A stretch of DNA of 64,000 nt, from contig JANYES010000003.1 of NCBI GenBank assembly GCA_025362975.1, positions 62,001-126,000 of the forward strand, given 5' to 3'. The notes beneath the pieces were generated by a model, which was not told the origin of the DNA, did no database searches, and saw only the letters and a program-made list of their open reading frames with translations. Origin of the DNA: Alphaproteobacteria bacterium. Lineage in GTDB: Bacteria; Pseudomonadota; Alphaproteobacteria; Rickettsiales; SXRF01. Shown one piece after another: positions 49,147-60,480 of the stretch (position 1 is the stretch's first letter; each line of letters begins with the position of its first letter). A program made the position numbers and the translations under genes.

Positions 49147-50975
49147 CCTATATAATAGAAATACACCGAACTCCCTGCGAAGGCGATAACCAGCGCAGCG
49201 CCCAGCCCCGCCCGAAATGGCCGCCAATCGCGAATATGTGCTTGCAGCACAAGGCCATATAGCCCGCAGAAACTTGCCAGCGCCGGGTAGATGTAGCGGA
49301 AATCTTCCGAACATGCGAAGGCGTTGACGAGCCGGTTTTCCATCAGCGCCGCCAGCGGCACGGCGAGGGTGACGAGGCACGCCCACCACTCATCCTGCGC
49401 CTTCAAAATGCGGCGATGGCGCACATAGCCCTCGAAAGTAAACACGATCATGGCCATCAACAGCGCGCTCAAGACGCGGGCGGTTCCCTTGCGATCAAGG
49501 ATGAATTCCCCGAACATCGAGGATTTGAGCACGGAATTCCAGAAATACTGCCGCCCGTGGCTATCGTCCCAGACATCCCAGAGGCTGTGTTTAAAATACA
49601 TGCTTAAATTAGGAACGGCGAGTGTCGTAAGCGTCGCTGGTTGCAATAGCAGTCGGCGCGATAAGGAATTACTGTTACCGGCGACTAACGGGTCATGGCG
49701 GGCTTCGATCAGGTGGTAATATTCAGTGCGCCCGATACTCGCGCTAAGCCCAAGGATTAAAATCATCAGGCCCACGCGCACGCAAGCATGCTGCAACAAA
49801 TTCTTTTGCCTGCCGTGACGCAGCAATACGGCAAAAGCGGCCAGCACCAGCAGCGGAATCAGGAAAAGCGTATTCATGCGGGTAGCAAAGCTCAACCCCA
49901 GCATGGCGATGGTCAGGCCAAGCATCTTAGGCGACCCTTGCTGCACCCACCGGAATGTAAAATAAAGACACGCGGCATAGCACGCATAGTAGAGTAAATT
50001 GCTGTCGATACGCGCGGCGAACAAGATGCCGCCGGGGTAGAACACAAGCAGGGTCAAGGCAATATAATAGGCTTTTTTATTATGAATAATGCACTGTAAC
50101 GTAAGCGCCGAAAACCCGATGAAGGTCATGAAGCACGCCATGTTGAAAAACTGTAAACACGCCAGCGGGTCGATGCTGCGGTAGAAATTGCTGATGCGTA
50201 TCACCAGCGCACCCAGGAAATAATACAGCGGCGGGTGGTAATACGACCATCCCCAGTAGGGTTTCGGCAGCGACCATTGGTCGGCGATGAAATTGATGTA
50301 TTCAATATGCCCCGGCAAATCCATCGCGAACATGCCCGGCCCGGTATGGGCCATGCGGTTCATGAACACCAGCAGCCCCGCCGACATAAGATAGCCCGTG
50401 ACGCGCTCGCCGGTGTAGCGTTGCATGAAGGCGGTTATTGCAATGCAGCAAACCACCAGCAGGGCCAACCCGATCCAGCGCGACAGCCGCGTGAAGTCAT
50501 AAAAAATAATAGGTCCCATATTAAATTCGGGCTTAGCCACCGTCACCTGAACGAGGTTGCGCCCATTTTGCACATAAGGCGCAAGGTCAACACTTAGCGG
50601 CGGATTGTAAGGAATCCAGTAAGAACCGGGGCGGTTGTCGCAATCGTAGCGCCGTTTCACCGGCACCGGCTTTAAGTTGACGGTAAACGATTTGATACAC
50701 GAACTGGGGGTGATGCTGAAGCCTGTTTGCTGCAGTTCGACGTCGGTATAATACAGACTCAGGCTATAGGTGTAATCTGTAGTCCGGCCGGGCGGGTGGG
50801 TAATGATGGACGGCATGAATTTCAACGTACTCTGCCCCCAACCAGCGTCGAGCTTGACGAGGCTGCGGCTGGGCAGGGCAAAGGACTGCATCAGGAAAGC
50901 GAGGACCAGCAACGCCAGAAAACAGGTGTACAGCGTGCGCGTGCGGCAATATTCCGCTATGCTTTTCAATACCAT
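49143..50975 (-). CDS. GT-C/GT39-like glycosyltransferase membrane protein
   Basis: GHIEYINFIADQWSLPKPYWGWSYYHPPLYYFLGALVIRI; many TMs. Confidence 0.75.
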   Translation of the reverse strand: MVLKSIAEYCRTRTLYTCFLALLVLAFLMQSFALPSRSLVKLDAGWGQSTLKFMPSIITHPPGRTTDYTYSLSLYYTDVELQQTGFSITPSSCIKSFTVNLKPVPVKRRYDCDNRPGSYWIPYNPPLSVDLAPYVQNGRNLVQVTVAKPEFNMGPIIFYDFTRLSRWIGLALLVVCCIAITAFMQRYTGERVTGYLMSAGLLVFMNRMAHTGPGMFAMDLPGHIEYINFIADQWSLPKPYWGWSYYHPPLYYFLGALVIRISNFYRSIDPLACLQFFNMACFMTFIGFSALTLQCIIHNKKAYYIALTLLVFYPGGILFAARIDSNLLYYACYAACLYFTFRWVQQGSPKMLGLTIAMLGLSFATRMNTLFLIPLLVLAAFAVLLRHGRQKNLLQHACVRVGLMILILGLSASIGRTEYYHLIEARHDPLVAGNSNSLSRRLLLQPATLTTLAVPNLSMYFKHSLWDVWDDSHGRQYFWNSVLKSSMFGEFILDRKGTARVLSALLMAMIVFTFEGYVRHRRILKAQDEWWACLVTLAVPLAALMENRLVNAFACSEDFRYIYPALASFCGLYGLVLQAHIRDWRPFRAGLGAALVIAFAGSSVYFYYIG

Positions 50976-51046
50976 CTTGGCTTTGTGTCAAAGAATTTCG
51001 CTACCATCCATTACACAGTAATTGTGCGCTGAATCATAGCGAAATC

Positions 51047-52081
51047 TTAGTGAGCCTTTTTAGGCGTGAGGCCGTAATTCTGGATAAGCTCTTCAGCGAT
51101 CTGCACGGCGTTAAGCGCTGCACCCTTACGAAGATTGTCCGACACCAGCCACATATTCAAGCCGTAAGGCACCGTCGGGTCGGCGCGCAGGCGCGAAATA
51201 AATACACCGTCTTCGCCGGCACATTCCAGTGGGGTGCAATAACCGCCATCCTTGCGCTGGTCCTGAATCACCACGCCTTCGGAGTCGCCGAGGATTTCAA
51301 ACGCTTCTTCCACCGAAAGGGGGCTTTCAAACTCCACATTGACAGATTCCGAATGCCCCACAAACACCGGCACGCGCACACACGTGGCGCTCACTTCGAT
51401 GTTCGGGTCGAGGATTTTATGGGTTTCATTGACCATCTTCCACTCTTCCTTGGTCGAGCCGTCGTCCATGAACACGTCGATATGCGGGATAACGTTGAAG
51501 GCGATGCGCTTGGTAAATTTCTTCGGATCCTTGGTCGAGTTCATGAACAGCGCCTTGGTCTGGTCAAACAGCTCGTCCATGCCTTCCTTGCCCGCACCGG
51601 ACACCGACTGGTAGGTGGACACGACGATGCGCTTGATTTTAGCCACGTCATGCAGCGGTTTCAGCGCCACCAGCATCTGCATAGTAGAGCAGTTGGGATT
51701 GGCGACGATGTTTGTTTTTCGGAAGTCTTTCAGCGCGGACGCGTTGACTTCGGGAATGACCAGCGCGATGTTCGGGTCCATGCGGAACTGCGACGTATTA
51801 TCGATCACCACGCAGCCGGCTTTAGTCGCGCGCGGCGCAAAAGCTTTGGAAATGGAAGCGCCCGCCGAGGATAGGGCGATATCGGTATCGGCGAAATCGT
51901 AACTGTCGAGGTCCTGGGCTTTCAGGATTTTGGTATCGCCGAAGCTGATTTCTTTACCGACCGATTTGGAGGAGGCTAGGGCCACAACTTCGCTAACAGG
52001 GAACTTGCGTTCCGCCAGGATTTCTAGGATTTCACGGCCTACATTGCCCGTTGCGCCGACGACTGCTACTTTGTAACTCAT
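51047..52081 (-). CDS. asd: Aspartate-semialdehyde dehydrogenase
   Basis: KVAVVGATGNVGREILEILAER, NPNCSTMQMLVAL, STYQSVSGAGKEGMDEL. Confidence 0.95.
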   Translation of the reverse strand: MSYKVAVVGATGNVGREILEILAERKFPVSEVVALASSKSVGKEISFGDTKILKAQDLDSYDFADTDIALSSAGASISKAFAPRATKAGCVVIDNTSQFRMDPNIALVIPEVNASALKDFRKTNIVANPNCSTMQMLVALKPLHDVAKIKRIVVSTYQSVSGAGKEGMDELFDQTKALFMNSTKDPKKFTKRIAFNVIPHIDVFMDDGSTKEEWKMVNETHKILDPNIEVSATCVRVPVFVGHSESVNVEFESPLSVEEAFEILGDSEGVVIQDQRKDGGYCTPLECAGEDGVFISRLRADPTVPYGLNMWLVSDNLRKGAALNAVQIAEELIQNYGLTPKKAH

Positions 52082-52268
52082 TGTTATGACCCGTTATTTA
52101 TATGATCTGTGTTTTGAATGGAGGGGCAGTTTAAGTAAAAAACCGCTTGTATGCAACGGGATATATAGTAAACCAGCCATGCGTAAAACAGAGGCTGTCA
52201 CGAAATTTTCACAGTATTTTGGTAATTACTATGGCATAATAGGTCAGGTAATTCATTGAAGGATGGTT

Positions 52269-52445
52269 ATGGACGATAAACATGCAAACTGCGGCAACAG
52301 CAACCGCGACGACGCGATGGGTGATGTAGAGCCAGACAAAAGCGGCAAAACCTGGGCGCAGATTCGCGCGGAAACCGTAGAAAAATACACCGATAAAGTG
52401 ACCGACGACAAAGCCAAACGAAACGGCCCGCGCACGCACGATTAA
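52269..52445 (+). CDS. Putative small hydrophilic protein (58 aa)
   Basis: MDDKHANCGNSNRDDAMGDVEPDKSGKTWAQIRAETVEKYTDKVTDDKAKRNGPRTHD; GAAGGA upstream and a terminator-like hairpin downstream. Confidence 0.5.
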   Translation: MDDKHANCGNSNRDDAMGDVEPDKSGKTWAQIRAETVEKYTDKVTDDKAKRNGPRTHD

Positions 52446-52468
52446 GCAGATTTCAGGACGTAAAAAAA

Positions 52469-52500
52469 AGCATCCCTGCATCTGGGCGGGGATTTTTTTT
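52469..52500 (+). terminator. Rho-independent terminator
   Basis: GCATCCCTGCATCTGGGCGGGGATTTTTTTT hairpin plus T-run. Confidence 0.6.
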
Positions 52501-52536
52501 GTTTGCATGATGGGGGTTAATTCCCTATCAAATCTT

Positions 52537-53580
52537 ATGGCCGAAGAATTCCTCTATAACCTCTGGTACATCGCCGCTCCCGGCAAGCAGCTTGCGGCGG
52601 GCAAAACGCTGGCAAAAACCATTCTCGGCCAGCAAATCCTGTTCGGACGCGACCGCCACGGCATGGTGTTTGCGCTGCGCGATTTCTGCCCGCATCGCGG
52701 CATTCCGCTGCGCTACGGCACGTTCGACGGCGAAACCATCGAATGCTGCTATCACGGATGGTGCTTCAACACCCGCGGGCAATGCACCAAAGTACCGAGC
52801 ATGCTGCCCGAAGACACCACCGACATCTCCCGCATCAAAACTGTCTCCTACCCGTGCCACGAGGTGGACGGCAATATCTGGGTCTTCATCCCGCCGCCGA
52901 AAATGAAACCGCCCGAGCAGCTTCCCGAAATTCCGCCCGCGCCGGTCGCCTTCAAAACCCCGTATTTCCACGTCGAGTCGGTTATCTTCCCCTGCAATAT
53001 CGATCACGCCGTCATCGGCCTGATGGACCCCTCCCACGGCCCTTTCGTCCACGCCAGCTGGTGGTGGCGGTCCAAGAAATCAATGCATAAAAAAGAAAAG
53101 AAATTCGCACCCCACGGCCTTGGTTTCCGTATGATCCGCCACAAGCCATCCACCAATTCCAAGGCCTACAAAATCCTCGGCGTGGCCCCCGCCACCGAAA
53201 TCACCTTCCAGCTTCCGGGCCTTCGCACCGAGCACATCGCCATTGGCGAACGCAATGTGGTGCTCCTCACCGCACTCACCCCCATCGACGCCAGCCATGT
53301 TGAGCTGCACCAGTTCCTCTACACCGATATCGGCTTCTTAAACGCCATAAAGCGCCTGTTGCTGCCCTTCGGTAAGGCCTTCATTAAGCAGGACCTCGAC
53401 ATCGTCAAAAAGCAGCAGGAAGGTCTCCAAGGCGACCACCCGAGCCTCATGCTGCTCGGCGATTCCGATGCACAGGCCCTATGGTACTACAAGCTCAAAA
53501 AGGACTACCTCGAATCGCAGGCCGAAGACCGCCCCTTCGTTAACCGCGTTCCCGAAAAGACGCTGCGCTGGCAGAGCTGA
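52537..53580 (+). CDS. Rieske [2Fe-2S] oxygenase alpha-subunit-like protein
   Basis: Rieske motif CPHRGIPLRYG...CCYHGWCFNTRGQC; NIDHAVIGLMDPSHGPFVH resembles the non-heme iron region. Confidence 0.85.
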   Translation: MAEEFLYNLWYIAAPGKQLAAGKTLAKTILGQQILFGRDRHGMVFALRDFCPHRGIPLRYGTFDGETIECCYHGWCFNTRGQCTKVPSMLPEDTTDISRIKTVSYPCHEVDGNIWVFIPPPKMKPPEQLPEIPPAPVAFKTPYFHVESVIFPCNIDHAVIGLMDPSHGPFVHASWWWRSKKSMHKKEKKFAPHGLGFRMIRHKPSTNSKAYKILGVAPATEITFQLPGLRTEHIAIGERNVVLLTALTPIDASHVELHQFLYTDIGFLNAIKRLLLPFGKAFIKQDLDIVKKQQEGLQGDHPSLMLLGDSDAQALWYYKLKKDYLESQAEDRPFVNRVPEKTLRWQS

Positions 53581-53826
53581 TACAACCGCCCATTATCGCT
53601 TCAGCTCGCTAGGCTGCGCATTGAATCGAAACCCATTATCATCAAGTATTCCCCTTCCGGGTCGCGGTGTTTTTGTTATATTTTTGAGTCAGTTACCCCT
53701 GCCTGAGTAGGAAAGTGTCAAGAATAGTCAAGAATAGTCAAGCCAAATGCAGTCAAAAACTATTAAGTCTTTGTAAACAAATATAACCATAGGGTTCCCA
53801 ATGGCTCTGACTTGATCGTAACGGTT

Positions 53827-54915
53827 TTATGTCAGCGCTTTGATGATCGCTTCGCCCATTTCAGTGGTCGATAGTTTCTTCATGCCATCTTGCATGATGT
53901 CGCCAGTGCGGTAGCCCTGTTCGAGCACTTTGCTCACGGCGGCTTCAAGTTGATCGGCTTCATTTTTTAAGTTAAACGAATAGCGCAACATCATGGCAAA
54001 AGACAAAATTGTGGCGATCGGGTTGGCGAGATTCCTGCCCGCGATGTCGGGAGCAGATCCATGCACTGGCTCGTACAGCCCCGGCGTGTTCGGAGCGCCC
54101 AGCGACGCCGAAGGCAGCATGCCAAGCGACCCGGTCAGCATCGACGCCGTATCGGACAGGATGTCGCCGAACATGTTGGTCGTGACCATCACGTCGAATT
54201 GTTTCGGGTTTCGCACGAGCTGCATGGAGGCGTTGTCGACATACATATGCGATAGCTCCAGTTGCGGGTAGCTTTCCTTATGGACGCGGGTCACTTCCTC
54301 ACGCCACATTTCCGTGCACTCCAGCACGTTGGCCTTATCCACCGAGCACACGCGCCCGCCGCGCTTTGCCGCCAGCTCAAACGCCACCCGGGCGATGCGG
54401 TCAACCTCAGGGCTAGTGTAAACCTCAGTATTGAATCCCCGGCGCGTCCCGTCCGGCAAGGTTTCCACCCCGCGCGGCTGGCCAAAGTAAATCCCGCCCG
54501 TGAGTTCGCGCACGATCATAATGTCCAGCCCCGCGATGACTTCGCGTTTCAGCGTGGACGCATCGGCCAGCGCATCGAAGCAGATGGCTGGGCGGAGGTT
54601 GGCATAGAGGCCGAGTTCCTTGCGGATGCCAAGCAGGCCTTTTTCGGGACGCTGCGCGATAGACAGGCTCTCCCATTTAGGCCCGCCGACCGCCCCCAGC
54701 AACACCGCATCGGATTTTTTCGCCGCGGTGACGGTTTCAGCCGGGAAGGGCGTGCCGACAGCGTCATAGGCTGCACCGCCCAACAGGGCTTCGGAGGTGG
54801 TGAACTGGGTGGGGCCGTTCTGGCTGAACCAGTTGATAACTTTAACGGTTTCGTTCACGACTTCGGGGCCGATGCCATCGCCGGGTAGAAGGAGGATGTG
54901 TTTAGAAGCTGACAT
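53827..54915 (-). CDS. leuB: 3-isopropylmalate dehydrogenase
   Basis: [52 protein letters not shown]. Confidence 0.95.
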   Translation of the reverse strand: MSASKHILLLPGDGIGPEVVNETVKVINWFSQNGPTQFTTSEALLGGAAYDAVGTPFPAETVTAAKKSDAVLLGAVGGPKWESLSIAQRPEKGLLGIRKELGLYANLRPAICFDALADASTLKREVIAGLDIMIVRELTGGIYFGQPRGVETLPDGTRRGFNTEVYTSPEVDRIARVAFELAAKRGGRVCSVDKANVLECTEMWREEVTRVHKESYPQLELSHMYVDNASMQLVRNPKQFDVMVTTNMFGDILSDTASMLTGSLGMLPSASLGAPNTPGLYEPVHGSAPDIAGRNLANPIATILSFAMMLRYSFNLKNEADQLEAAVSKVLEQGYRTGDIMQDGMKKLSTTEMGEAIIKALT

Positions 54916-55114
54916 AACGACCTTAAAAGCAAGAGGTTGGGAGGCAGCATGCATATCAGCCCGGGGGCATTATGCCAATAGATTCTGCGATAAAGGACGA
55001 TAATTCTTAAAACTCAAATTGTAAGGCGGCTGTATTATTGCTAAGGATTGTTAACGATTTAACCGAAACTATATGGTATAACATTAGGGTGTTATCAAAA
55101 CCAATGGAGGGATT

Positions 55115-55600
55115 ATGTCTTCAAATACGAACCGCTACCGTGCCGCTGCAGGCGACCATGAAAAATGGGCCGTTGATAAAATGTACGAAGCTCGCGAACA
55201 GTTGAACGCGGGCAACTCGGATGTGCCCGATACGCACCAGTTGAAGCATCAATTGCATCAGCGGGAAGCGGGCATCCTTCGGGAAAACGGTCTTGTGATC
55301 GGATCTGAACAGAAGATTGATGAATGTGCCTTAAAGCGTCTTGCCGAAAATCCGACCACGGCACAAAATCTTGTTAAGCGCATGATCGATTACGAATTTG
55401 CCGCCGCCGCCGTAGACGCCGTCGCCACCACCGGTGAGCGTTACTGGGAAAGCAAAGTGTTCCAGCACCAGACCGATGGGCTGAATGACCGCAGCAGCGA
55501 TACCAGCAAAGCCGTTCTCGTCGCACGCTTAGTTCAGGGCAAACGCGAAGAGCTGGGCCTCGATAAACCCGGCGACCGCTTCAGCGTCAAATTCCGTTAA
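55115..55600 (+). CDS. Hypothetical protein
   Basis: 161-aa ORF inserted between leuB and leuD on the opposite strand; GGAGG-like upstream (CAATGGAGGGATTATG). Confidence 0.65.
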   Translation: MSSNTNRYRAAAGDHEKWAVDKMYEAREQLNAGNSDVPDTHQLKHQLHQREAGILRENGLVIGSEQKIDECALKRLAENPTTAQNLVKRMIDYEFAAAAVDAVATTGERYWESKVFQHQTDGLNDRSSDTSKAVLVARLVQGKREELGLDKPGDRFSVKFR

Positions 55601-56208
55601 GCGGCAAGCCAAGGCGTGAGTTCGCGCTGCCTGGCTTCGTAAGCGTCGATTTCGCCGAGTTTCTTAAGCGTCAGGTCGATATCGTCCAGTCCCTCCATCA
55701 AGCAATGCTTGCGGAACGGTTCGATGTCGAAGGCGTAGGCCGGGGTATTCTGGCCTTCGGCCTGCACCGTTTGGGTTCCGAGATTGACCATTACTTTCTT
55801 ACCGTCTTTAGCGGCCGTCATAAGTTTATCGATGCTTTCTTTAGGAAGAACAATCGGAAGAATGCCGTTCTTGAAGCAATTGTTAAAGAAGATATCGGCA
55901 TAAGATTGGGCGATCAAACAACGAATCCCAAAATCCAGCAACGCCCAGGGCGCATGCTCGCGGCTCGATCCGCATCCAAAATTCGCGCCTGAAACCAAAA
56001 TTTCAGCATGGTCATACGGCGCGTTATGAAGCACGAAATCATCGACGCGCGACCCGTCGACGCGAAAGCGCATTTCGTAGAAGAGGCCTTCTTTCAACCC
56101 GGTGCGCTTGATGGTTTTCAGGAACTGCTTCGGGATAATCATGTCGGTGTCGACATTATCGATTGGCAGGGGCGCGGCGATTGCGGAGAGTGTGGTGAAC
56201 GGTTGCAT
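55597..56208 (-). CDS. leuD: 3-isopropylmalate dehydratase small subunit
   Basis: [33 protein letters not shown]. Confidence 0.95.
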   Translation of the reverse strand: MQPFTTLSAIAAPLPIDNVDTDMIIPKQFLKTIKRTGLKEGLFYEMRFRVDGSRVDDFVLHNAPYDHAEILVSGANFGCGSSREHAPWALLDFGIRCLIAQSYADIFFNNCFKNGILPIVLPKESIDKLMTAAKDGKKVMVNLGTQTVQAEGQNTPAYAFDIEPFRKHCLMEGLDDIDLTLKKLGEIDAYEARQRELTPWLAA

Positions 56209-56215
56209 GGTTTGC

Positions 56216-56428
56216 CTAGAACTGTTTCATTTTAGCGCTGCAACCGGACTCGGTGTCTTTGCCAGCGGCGGTGGCGCAAAGGGTGAGGTCGCCGTTATGC
56301 GTATCGAGCTTCCAGACCGCGGGGTTTGTGGTATTGTTAACTGAAATGAGCTGGTAGCGCGGACCGCCGCAATAAAGTGCGATGGCGATAAAAAGCCCGG
56401 CGAGGGCGATGGCGGTAGCGTTGTTCAT
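56216..56428 (-). CDS. Small hypothetical protein with N-terminal TM
   Basis: 70 aa: [58 protein letters not shown]...; between leuC and leuD with overlap. Confidence 0.65.
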   Translation of the reverse strand: MNNATAIALAGLFIAIALYCGGPRYQLISVNNTTNPAVWKLDTHNGDLTLCATAAGKDTESGCSAKMKQF

Positions 56429-57840
56429 GCGAATGTCCTTATGTCTGTGAGTTTACCGGTTATGGCAGCAGCGACGGCCATAGCGGGGCTCACGAGGTGA
56501 GTCCTGCCACCGCGTCCCTGACGGCCTTCGAAGTTACGATTGGAAGTGGAGGCGCAGCGTTCGCCGGGCTCCAGCTTGTCGGCGTTCATGGCGAGACACA
56601 TGGAGCACCCCGGCTCGCGCCATTCGAAACCGGCGGCGAGGAAGATTTTGTCGAGGCCTTCTTTTTCCGCCTGTTCCTTAACAAGGCCGGAACCGGGCAC
56701 GACCATCGCGAGCTTGACGCTTTTGGCGACATGCTTGCCTTCGGCGAGTTTGGCGGCTTCGCGCAAGTCTTCGATGCGCCCGTTCGTGCAGGAACCGATG
56801 AAGACTTTATCGACGGTGATATCGGTGAGTTTCGTGCCGGGGATGAGGCCCATATATTCGTTGGCGCGCTCGATGGCTTTCTTTTTGGATTCGTCGGCTT
56901 CGTTGGCGGGGTCCGGCACGGTTGCGCTAATTGGAAGGACCTGCTCAGGGCTGGTGCCCCATGTGACCTGCGGTTCGATATCCGCTGCATTGAGCACGAT
57001 GGTCTCGTCGTAATGCGCGCCTGCGTCGCTTGGAAGCGTTTTCCAATAGCCGACGGCCTTGTCCCAGTTGGCGTATTTCGGGGCCATCGTGCGGCCTTTG
57101 AGATAGGCGAAAGTGGTTTCATCCGGGGCGATGAGACCGGCGCGAGCGCCGGCTTCGATGGACATGTTGCAGACCGTCATGCGGCCTTCCATCGAGAGGT
57201 TTTTGATGGCGTCGCCAGCGTATTCGATCACGTAGCCGGTGCCGCCGGCGGTGCCGATGCGCCCGATAATGGCGAGCACGATGTCCTTGGCGGTGACGCC
57301 CGGGGGGGGTGTGCCGTCAACGCGGATGAGCATGTTTTTCGCGTGGCGCTGGATAAGCGTCTGGGTGGCGAGCACGTGTTCGACTTCGCTCGTGCCGATG
57401 CCGAAGGCCAGCGCGCCGAAGGCGCCGTGGGTCGAGGTGTGTGAATCGCCGCAGACGATGGTGTTGCCGGGTTGGGTGAAGCCTTGCTCTGGACCGACGA
57501 TGTGAACGATGCCCTGGCGCTTGTCGTCCATGTGGAAGCAGGTGATGCCGAATTCATCGCAGTTGTCGGACAGGGTCTGGACCTGGATGCGCGAGGTTTC
57601 GTCTTTGATGATGCCTTGTTTGCGTTCCGGCGTGGTGGGCACGTTGTGGTCGGGGACGGCGAGCGTGGCGTCGGGGCGGCGGACTTTGCGGCCACTGGTG
57701 CGTAGGCCTTCAAAGGCTTGCGGGGAGGTTACTTCGTGGATGAGATGGCGGTCGACATACATCAGGCACGTGCCGTCGTCTTGCTTGTCGACGAGGTGTT
57801 GTTCCCAGATTTTATCATAGAGTGTGCGTGGTTTCGTCAT
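56425..57840 (-). CDS. leuC: 3-isopropylmalate dehydratase large subunit
   Basis: [74 protein letters not shown]. Confidence 0.96.
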   Translation of the reverse strand: MTKPRTLYDKIWEQHLVDKQDDGTCLMYVDRHLIHEVTSPQAFEGLRTSGRKVRRPDATLAVPDHNVPTTPERKQGIIKDETSRIQVQTLSDNCDEFGITCFHMDDKRQGIVHIVGPEQGFTQPGNTIVCGDSHTSTHGAFGALAFGIGTSEVEHVLATQTLIQRHAKNMLIRVDGTPPPGVTAKDIVLAIIGRIGTAGGTGYVIEYAGDAIKNLSMEGRMTVCNMSIEAGARAGLIAPDETTFAYLKGRTMAPKYANWDKAVGYWKTLPSDAGAHYDETIVLNAADIEPQVTWGTSPEQVLPISATVPDPANEADESKKKAIERANEYMGLIPGTKLTDITVDKVFIGSCTNGRIEDLREAAKLAEGKHVAKSVKLAMVVPGSGLVKEQAEKEGLDKIFLAAGFEWREPGCSMCLAMNADKLEPGERCASTSNRNFEGRQGRGGRTHLVSPAMAVAAAITGKLTDIRTFA

Positions 57841-57855
57841 GGCTTTTGCTGTTGA

Positions 57856-58398
57856 TTAGAGTGACATGGAATCGGGGGCGGGAACGGTGGCCTCTTTAGG
57901 CGGGCGGACGCGGCCTGATGGTTTCAGGCCAGCGAGTTTGTGGGATTGGATGCCTTGCGGGAACAGGAGAGGCGTGGCGGTTTTGACCGCTTCGATGGTC
58001 CGGTCTATAACGGCGATGCAGGCTTGGTCGGCGGCGAGGTCGGCTGTCGATTTCGGGCCGTCCTTGGAATCGGGGAGGGCGAGTAGTTCGCGGGCTTTTT
58101 CGAAGTGGAAGCGGTCGCAGCAATACAGACGCATGGCGGTTTCATCGGTGATGTAGCCGGTAAGGTTATGTTCAGCGATCATTGGCACTTCAGACATGGC
58201 GACGACGAAAGGAGCCGTTTTCAGCTTCGCGCGTGTTTTGTCCGCGTTTACTTCGCTCGCGAACAAATAGTCGGCTAGCATCGAGCGGATGCGGTCTATA
58301 ATAGCGGGGTGAGAAAGACTTGCCGACAATTCCCTGACAATATTCCAAGAAGAATCGTTTGGCCCAGACCAACCGCTTGGAGCAACGTCAGAAGGCAT
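57856..58398 (-). CDS. Hypothetical protein
   Basis: 180-aa ORF between leuC and rplS; no family recognised. Confidence 0.55.
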   Translation of the reverse strand: MPSDVAPSGWSGPNDSSWNIVRELSASLSHPAIIDRIRSMLADYLFASEVNADKTRAKLKTAPFVVAMSEVPMIAEHNLTGYITDETAMRLYCCDRFHFEKARELLALPDSKDGPKSTADLAADQACIAVIDRTIEAVKTATPLLFPQGIQSHKLAGLKPSGRVRPPKEATVPAPDSMSL

Positions 58399-58404
58399 AA
58401 TTCC

Positions 58405-58803
58405 TTATGCTTCCGAAGCGCCAGCTTTAGGTTCGGCGACAACTGCTTCTTTTTTCTCAACGATACGCGCTGCTTTGCCAGTGAGGCCACGCAGGTAGTA
58501 CAGTTTCGCGCGGCGGACGGTGCCTTTGCGGACGAGTTCGACGCTGTCGACGCGTGGGGAATAGAGCGGGAATACGCGTTCGACGCCTTCGCCGTGGCTG
58601 ATTTTGCGAACGGTGAATGCCGAGCGCTGACCGGCGTTTTTAATGGCGATGCAGACGCCTTCAAACGCCTGAATACGTTCGCTGTCACCTTCGATGATGC
58701 GAACATTGACGCGGACGGTGTCGCCCTGCGAGAAGCTGTCGAGGCGCTTGCCTTCAGCCAGTTTCTTCATGTTTGCCTGTTCGATTTTCTGAAGCGTATT
58801 CAT
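58405..58803 (-). CDS. rplS: 50S ribosomal protein L19
   Basis: [27 protein letters not shown]...[29 protein letters not shown]. Confidence 0.96.
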   Translation of the reverse strand: MNTLQKIEQANMKKLAEGKRLDSFSQGDTVRVNVRIIEGDSERIQAFEGVCIAIKNAGQRSAFTVRKISHGEGVERVFPLYSPRVDSVELVRKGTVRRAKLYYLRGLTGKAARIVEKKEAVVAEPKAGASEA

Positions 58804-58808
58804 CGTCG

Positions 58809-59516
58809 TTATTCCTTTTTAATTAAATCGGGCCGGCGAGCCGCAGTGATTAATTTTGCCTGCTCAAGCCGCCACGCTTTGATCTGTTCATGGTTTCCCG
58901 AAAGCAACGGAGCAGGAACCTGCCTACCCATCCATTCAGGGGGCCTAGTATAATGAGGATATTCGAGCAGTCCAGCATATTCTGAAGTGGAAGCGAAACT
59001 TTCCTGCGTGACCGCGTCGGCCTTGCCGATAACGCCGGGAAGAAGGCGCACGCACCCGTCGAGAAGGGCCATAGCCGCCAGTTCCCCGCCGGAGAGGACG
59101 AAATCGCCGAGGGAAATTTCGAGCATGTCGTGGTGGTCGATGACGCGCTGGTCAATGCCTTCGAAGCGGCCGCAGACGATAATTAAGTCTTGGTTTTTGA
59201 ATTCTTCAAGCAAAAACTGGGTGATGGGGATGCCGCGGGGGGACATGTAGATGACTTTGCCGTGTGGCAGGATTTGCTTGGCGCCGGTGATGGCGGCGTC
59301 GATGATGTCGGGGCGCATGACCATGCCGGTGCCGCCGCCGTAGGGGCTGGCGTCGACGGTGGAATGTTTATCGGTGGAAAAGTCGCGAATATTTAGGGCG
59401 TTTAGGGACCAGATGCCTTTGTCGAGGGCTTTACCGGCGAGCGAGATGCCGAGCGGGCCGGGGAACATTTCCGGGAAAAGCGTAAGTGCGACGGCATTAA
59501 AGAGTGGGTTATTCAT
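58809..59516 (-). CDS. trmD: tRNA (guanine-N1)-methyltransferase
   Basis: [63 protein letters not shown]. Confidence 0.95.
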   Translation of the reverse strand: MNNPLFNAVALTLFPEMFPGPLGISLAGKALDKGIWSLNALNIRDFSTDKHSTVDASPYGGGTGMVMRPDIIDAAITGAKQILPHGKVIYMSPRGIPITQFLLEEFKNQDLIIVCGRFEGIDQRVIDHHDMLEISLGDFVLSGGELAAMALLDGCVRLLPGVIGKADAVTQESFASTSEYAGLLEYPHYTRPPEWMGRQVPAPLLSGNHEQIKAWRLEQAKLITAARRPDLIKKE

Positions 59517-60036
59517 CAACTTCTTCGTTGTTGGCTTCGACGTAGTCGGGGGGCAGGACGACGAGATAGCCTTGCTCAACGTGGACTTCGCCGGTGAACT
59601 GGTCGTTGAAGGGGAGCATTTCGGTTTTGCCGGTTGGCAGTTCGATGTCGATCAAATCGCCAGCGCCGAAATTATGGACGCCGATGACTTTGCCGTAGGA
59701 TTTTCCGTTTTCGAGACGGGCTTCAAGGCCGGTCAGTTCGCGGTAAGACCATTGGTTTTCCTTGCGTTCGATGGCACCGGCGGAGGTGTAAAGCTCGGTG
59801 CCTCGCAGGAGCTCTGCCTGATTGCGGTCTGTGATGCCGTCGATGCTGACGATGAGCATTTCGCCCTGAATGCCGTGTTTCTTTAAGGTGTAGTTTTTTT
59901 TGCCGTCGGCGCTGGTGAAATTCGGGTAAGCGAGGAATTCCTGCGGACCTTCGGTGAAATAACGCACTTTCACCTGCCCTTTAATGCCATGAGCTGAGGC
60001 GATTTTTCCTACTAATACGCGTTCGGGGAGGGGCAC
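59509..60036 (-). CDS. rimM: 16S rRNA processing protein RimM
   Basis: VLVGKIASAHGIKGQVKVRYFT...DGITDRNQAELLRGTELY; in the rpsP-rimM-trmD-rplS cluster. Confidence 0.92.
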   Translation of the reverse strand: MPLPERVLVGKIASAHGIKGQVKVRYFTEGPQEFLAYPNFTSADGKKNYTLKKHGIQGEMLIVSIDGITDRNQAELLRGTELYTSAGAIERKENQWSYRELTGLEARLENGKSYGKVIGVHNFGAGDLIDIELPTGKTEMLPFNDQFTGEVHVEQGYLVVLPPDYVEANNEEVDE

Positions 60037-60084
60037 GGTTCAGCCTTGGCAGATGTTAGATTAAAGTGCCAAAAACCTTAAGGC

Positions 60085-60402
60085 CTAGGCTGCGGCTGCT
60101 TCGCCCTTGTCCTTCTTTGAACCACGAACCGGCTTGAAAGCGGGTTTGGTTTTAACAAGGCCAGCCTTGTTGAAGAAGATATGGACGCGGTCCGAGAGTT
60201 CAGCGCCAACGGAGAGCCAGTATTTGGCGCGTTCTTCGTCGATGGTGAAGCGTTTCGGGTCGGTTGCTTCGAGCAACGGATTGTAAGTGCCTATTTTTTC
60301 AATGAATTTGCTATCACGCGGGCTGCGGGAATTGGTAACGACTACTCGGTAGTAAGGGCGTTTTTTGGTGCCGGCGCGGGACATTCTGATCGTGGTTGAC
60401 AT
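60085..60402 (-). CDS. rpsP: 30S ribosomal protein S16
   Basis: IRMSRAGTKKRPYYRVVVTNSRSPRDSKFIEKIGTYNPL. Confidence 0.96.
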   Translation of the reverse strand: MSTTIRMSRAGTKKRPYYRVVVTNSRSPRDSKFIEKIGTYNPLLEATDPKRFTIDEERAKYWLSVGAELSDRVHIFFNKAGLVKTKPAFKPVRGSKKDKGEAAAA

Positions 60403-60480
60403 GCGAATCCTAGCTAATGTGTATATAATGTTTAAGGCGGACGCTTATATCAGCTATAAAATGACCCGTAAAGCACAAAT

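Noticed and set aside
52209-52508. 99-aa minus-strand ORF upstream of the Rieske gene
   Set aside because: Overlaps a better-supported small plus-strand ORF and a terminator; no RBS or family features.
53717-53742. Short tandem repeat gtcaagaata x2.6 downstream of the Rieske gene
   Set aside because: Only ~26 bp with no spacer structure; not a CRISPR or VNTR that can be supported from one genome.
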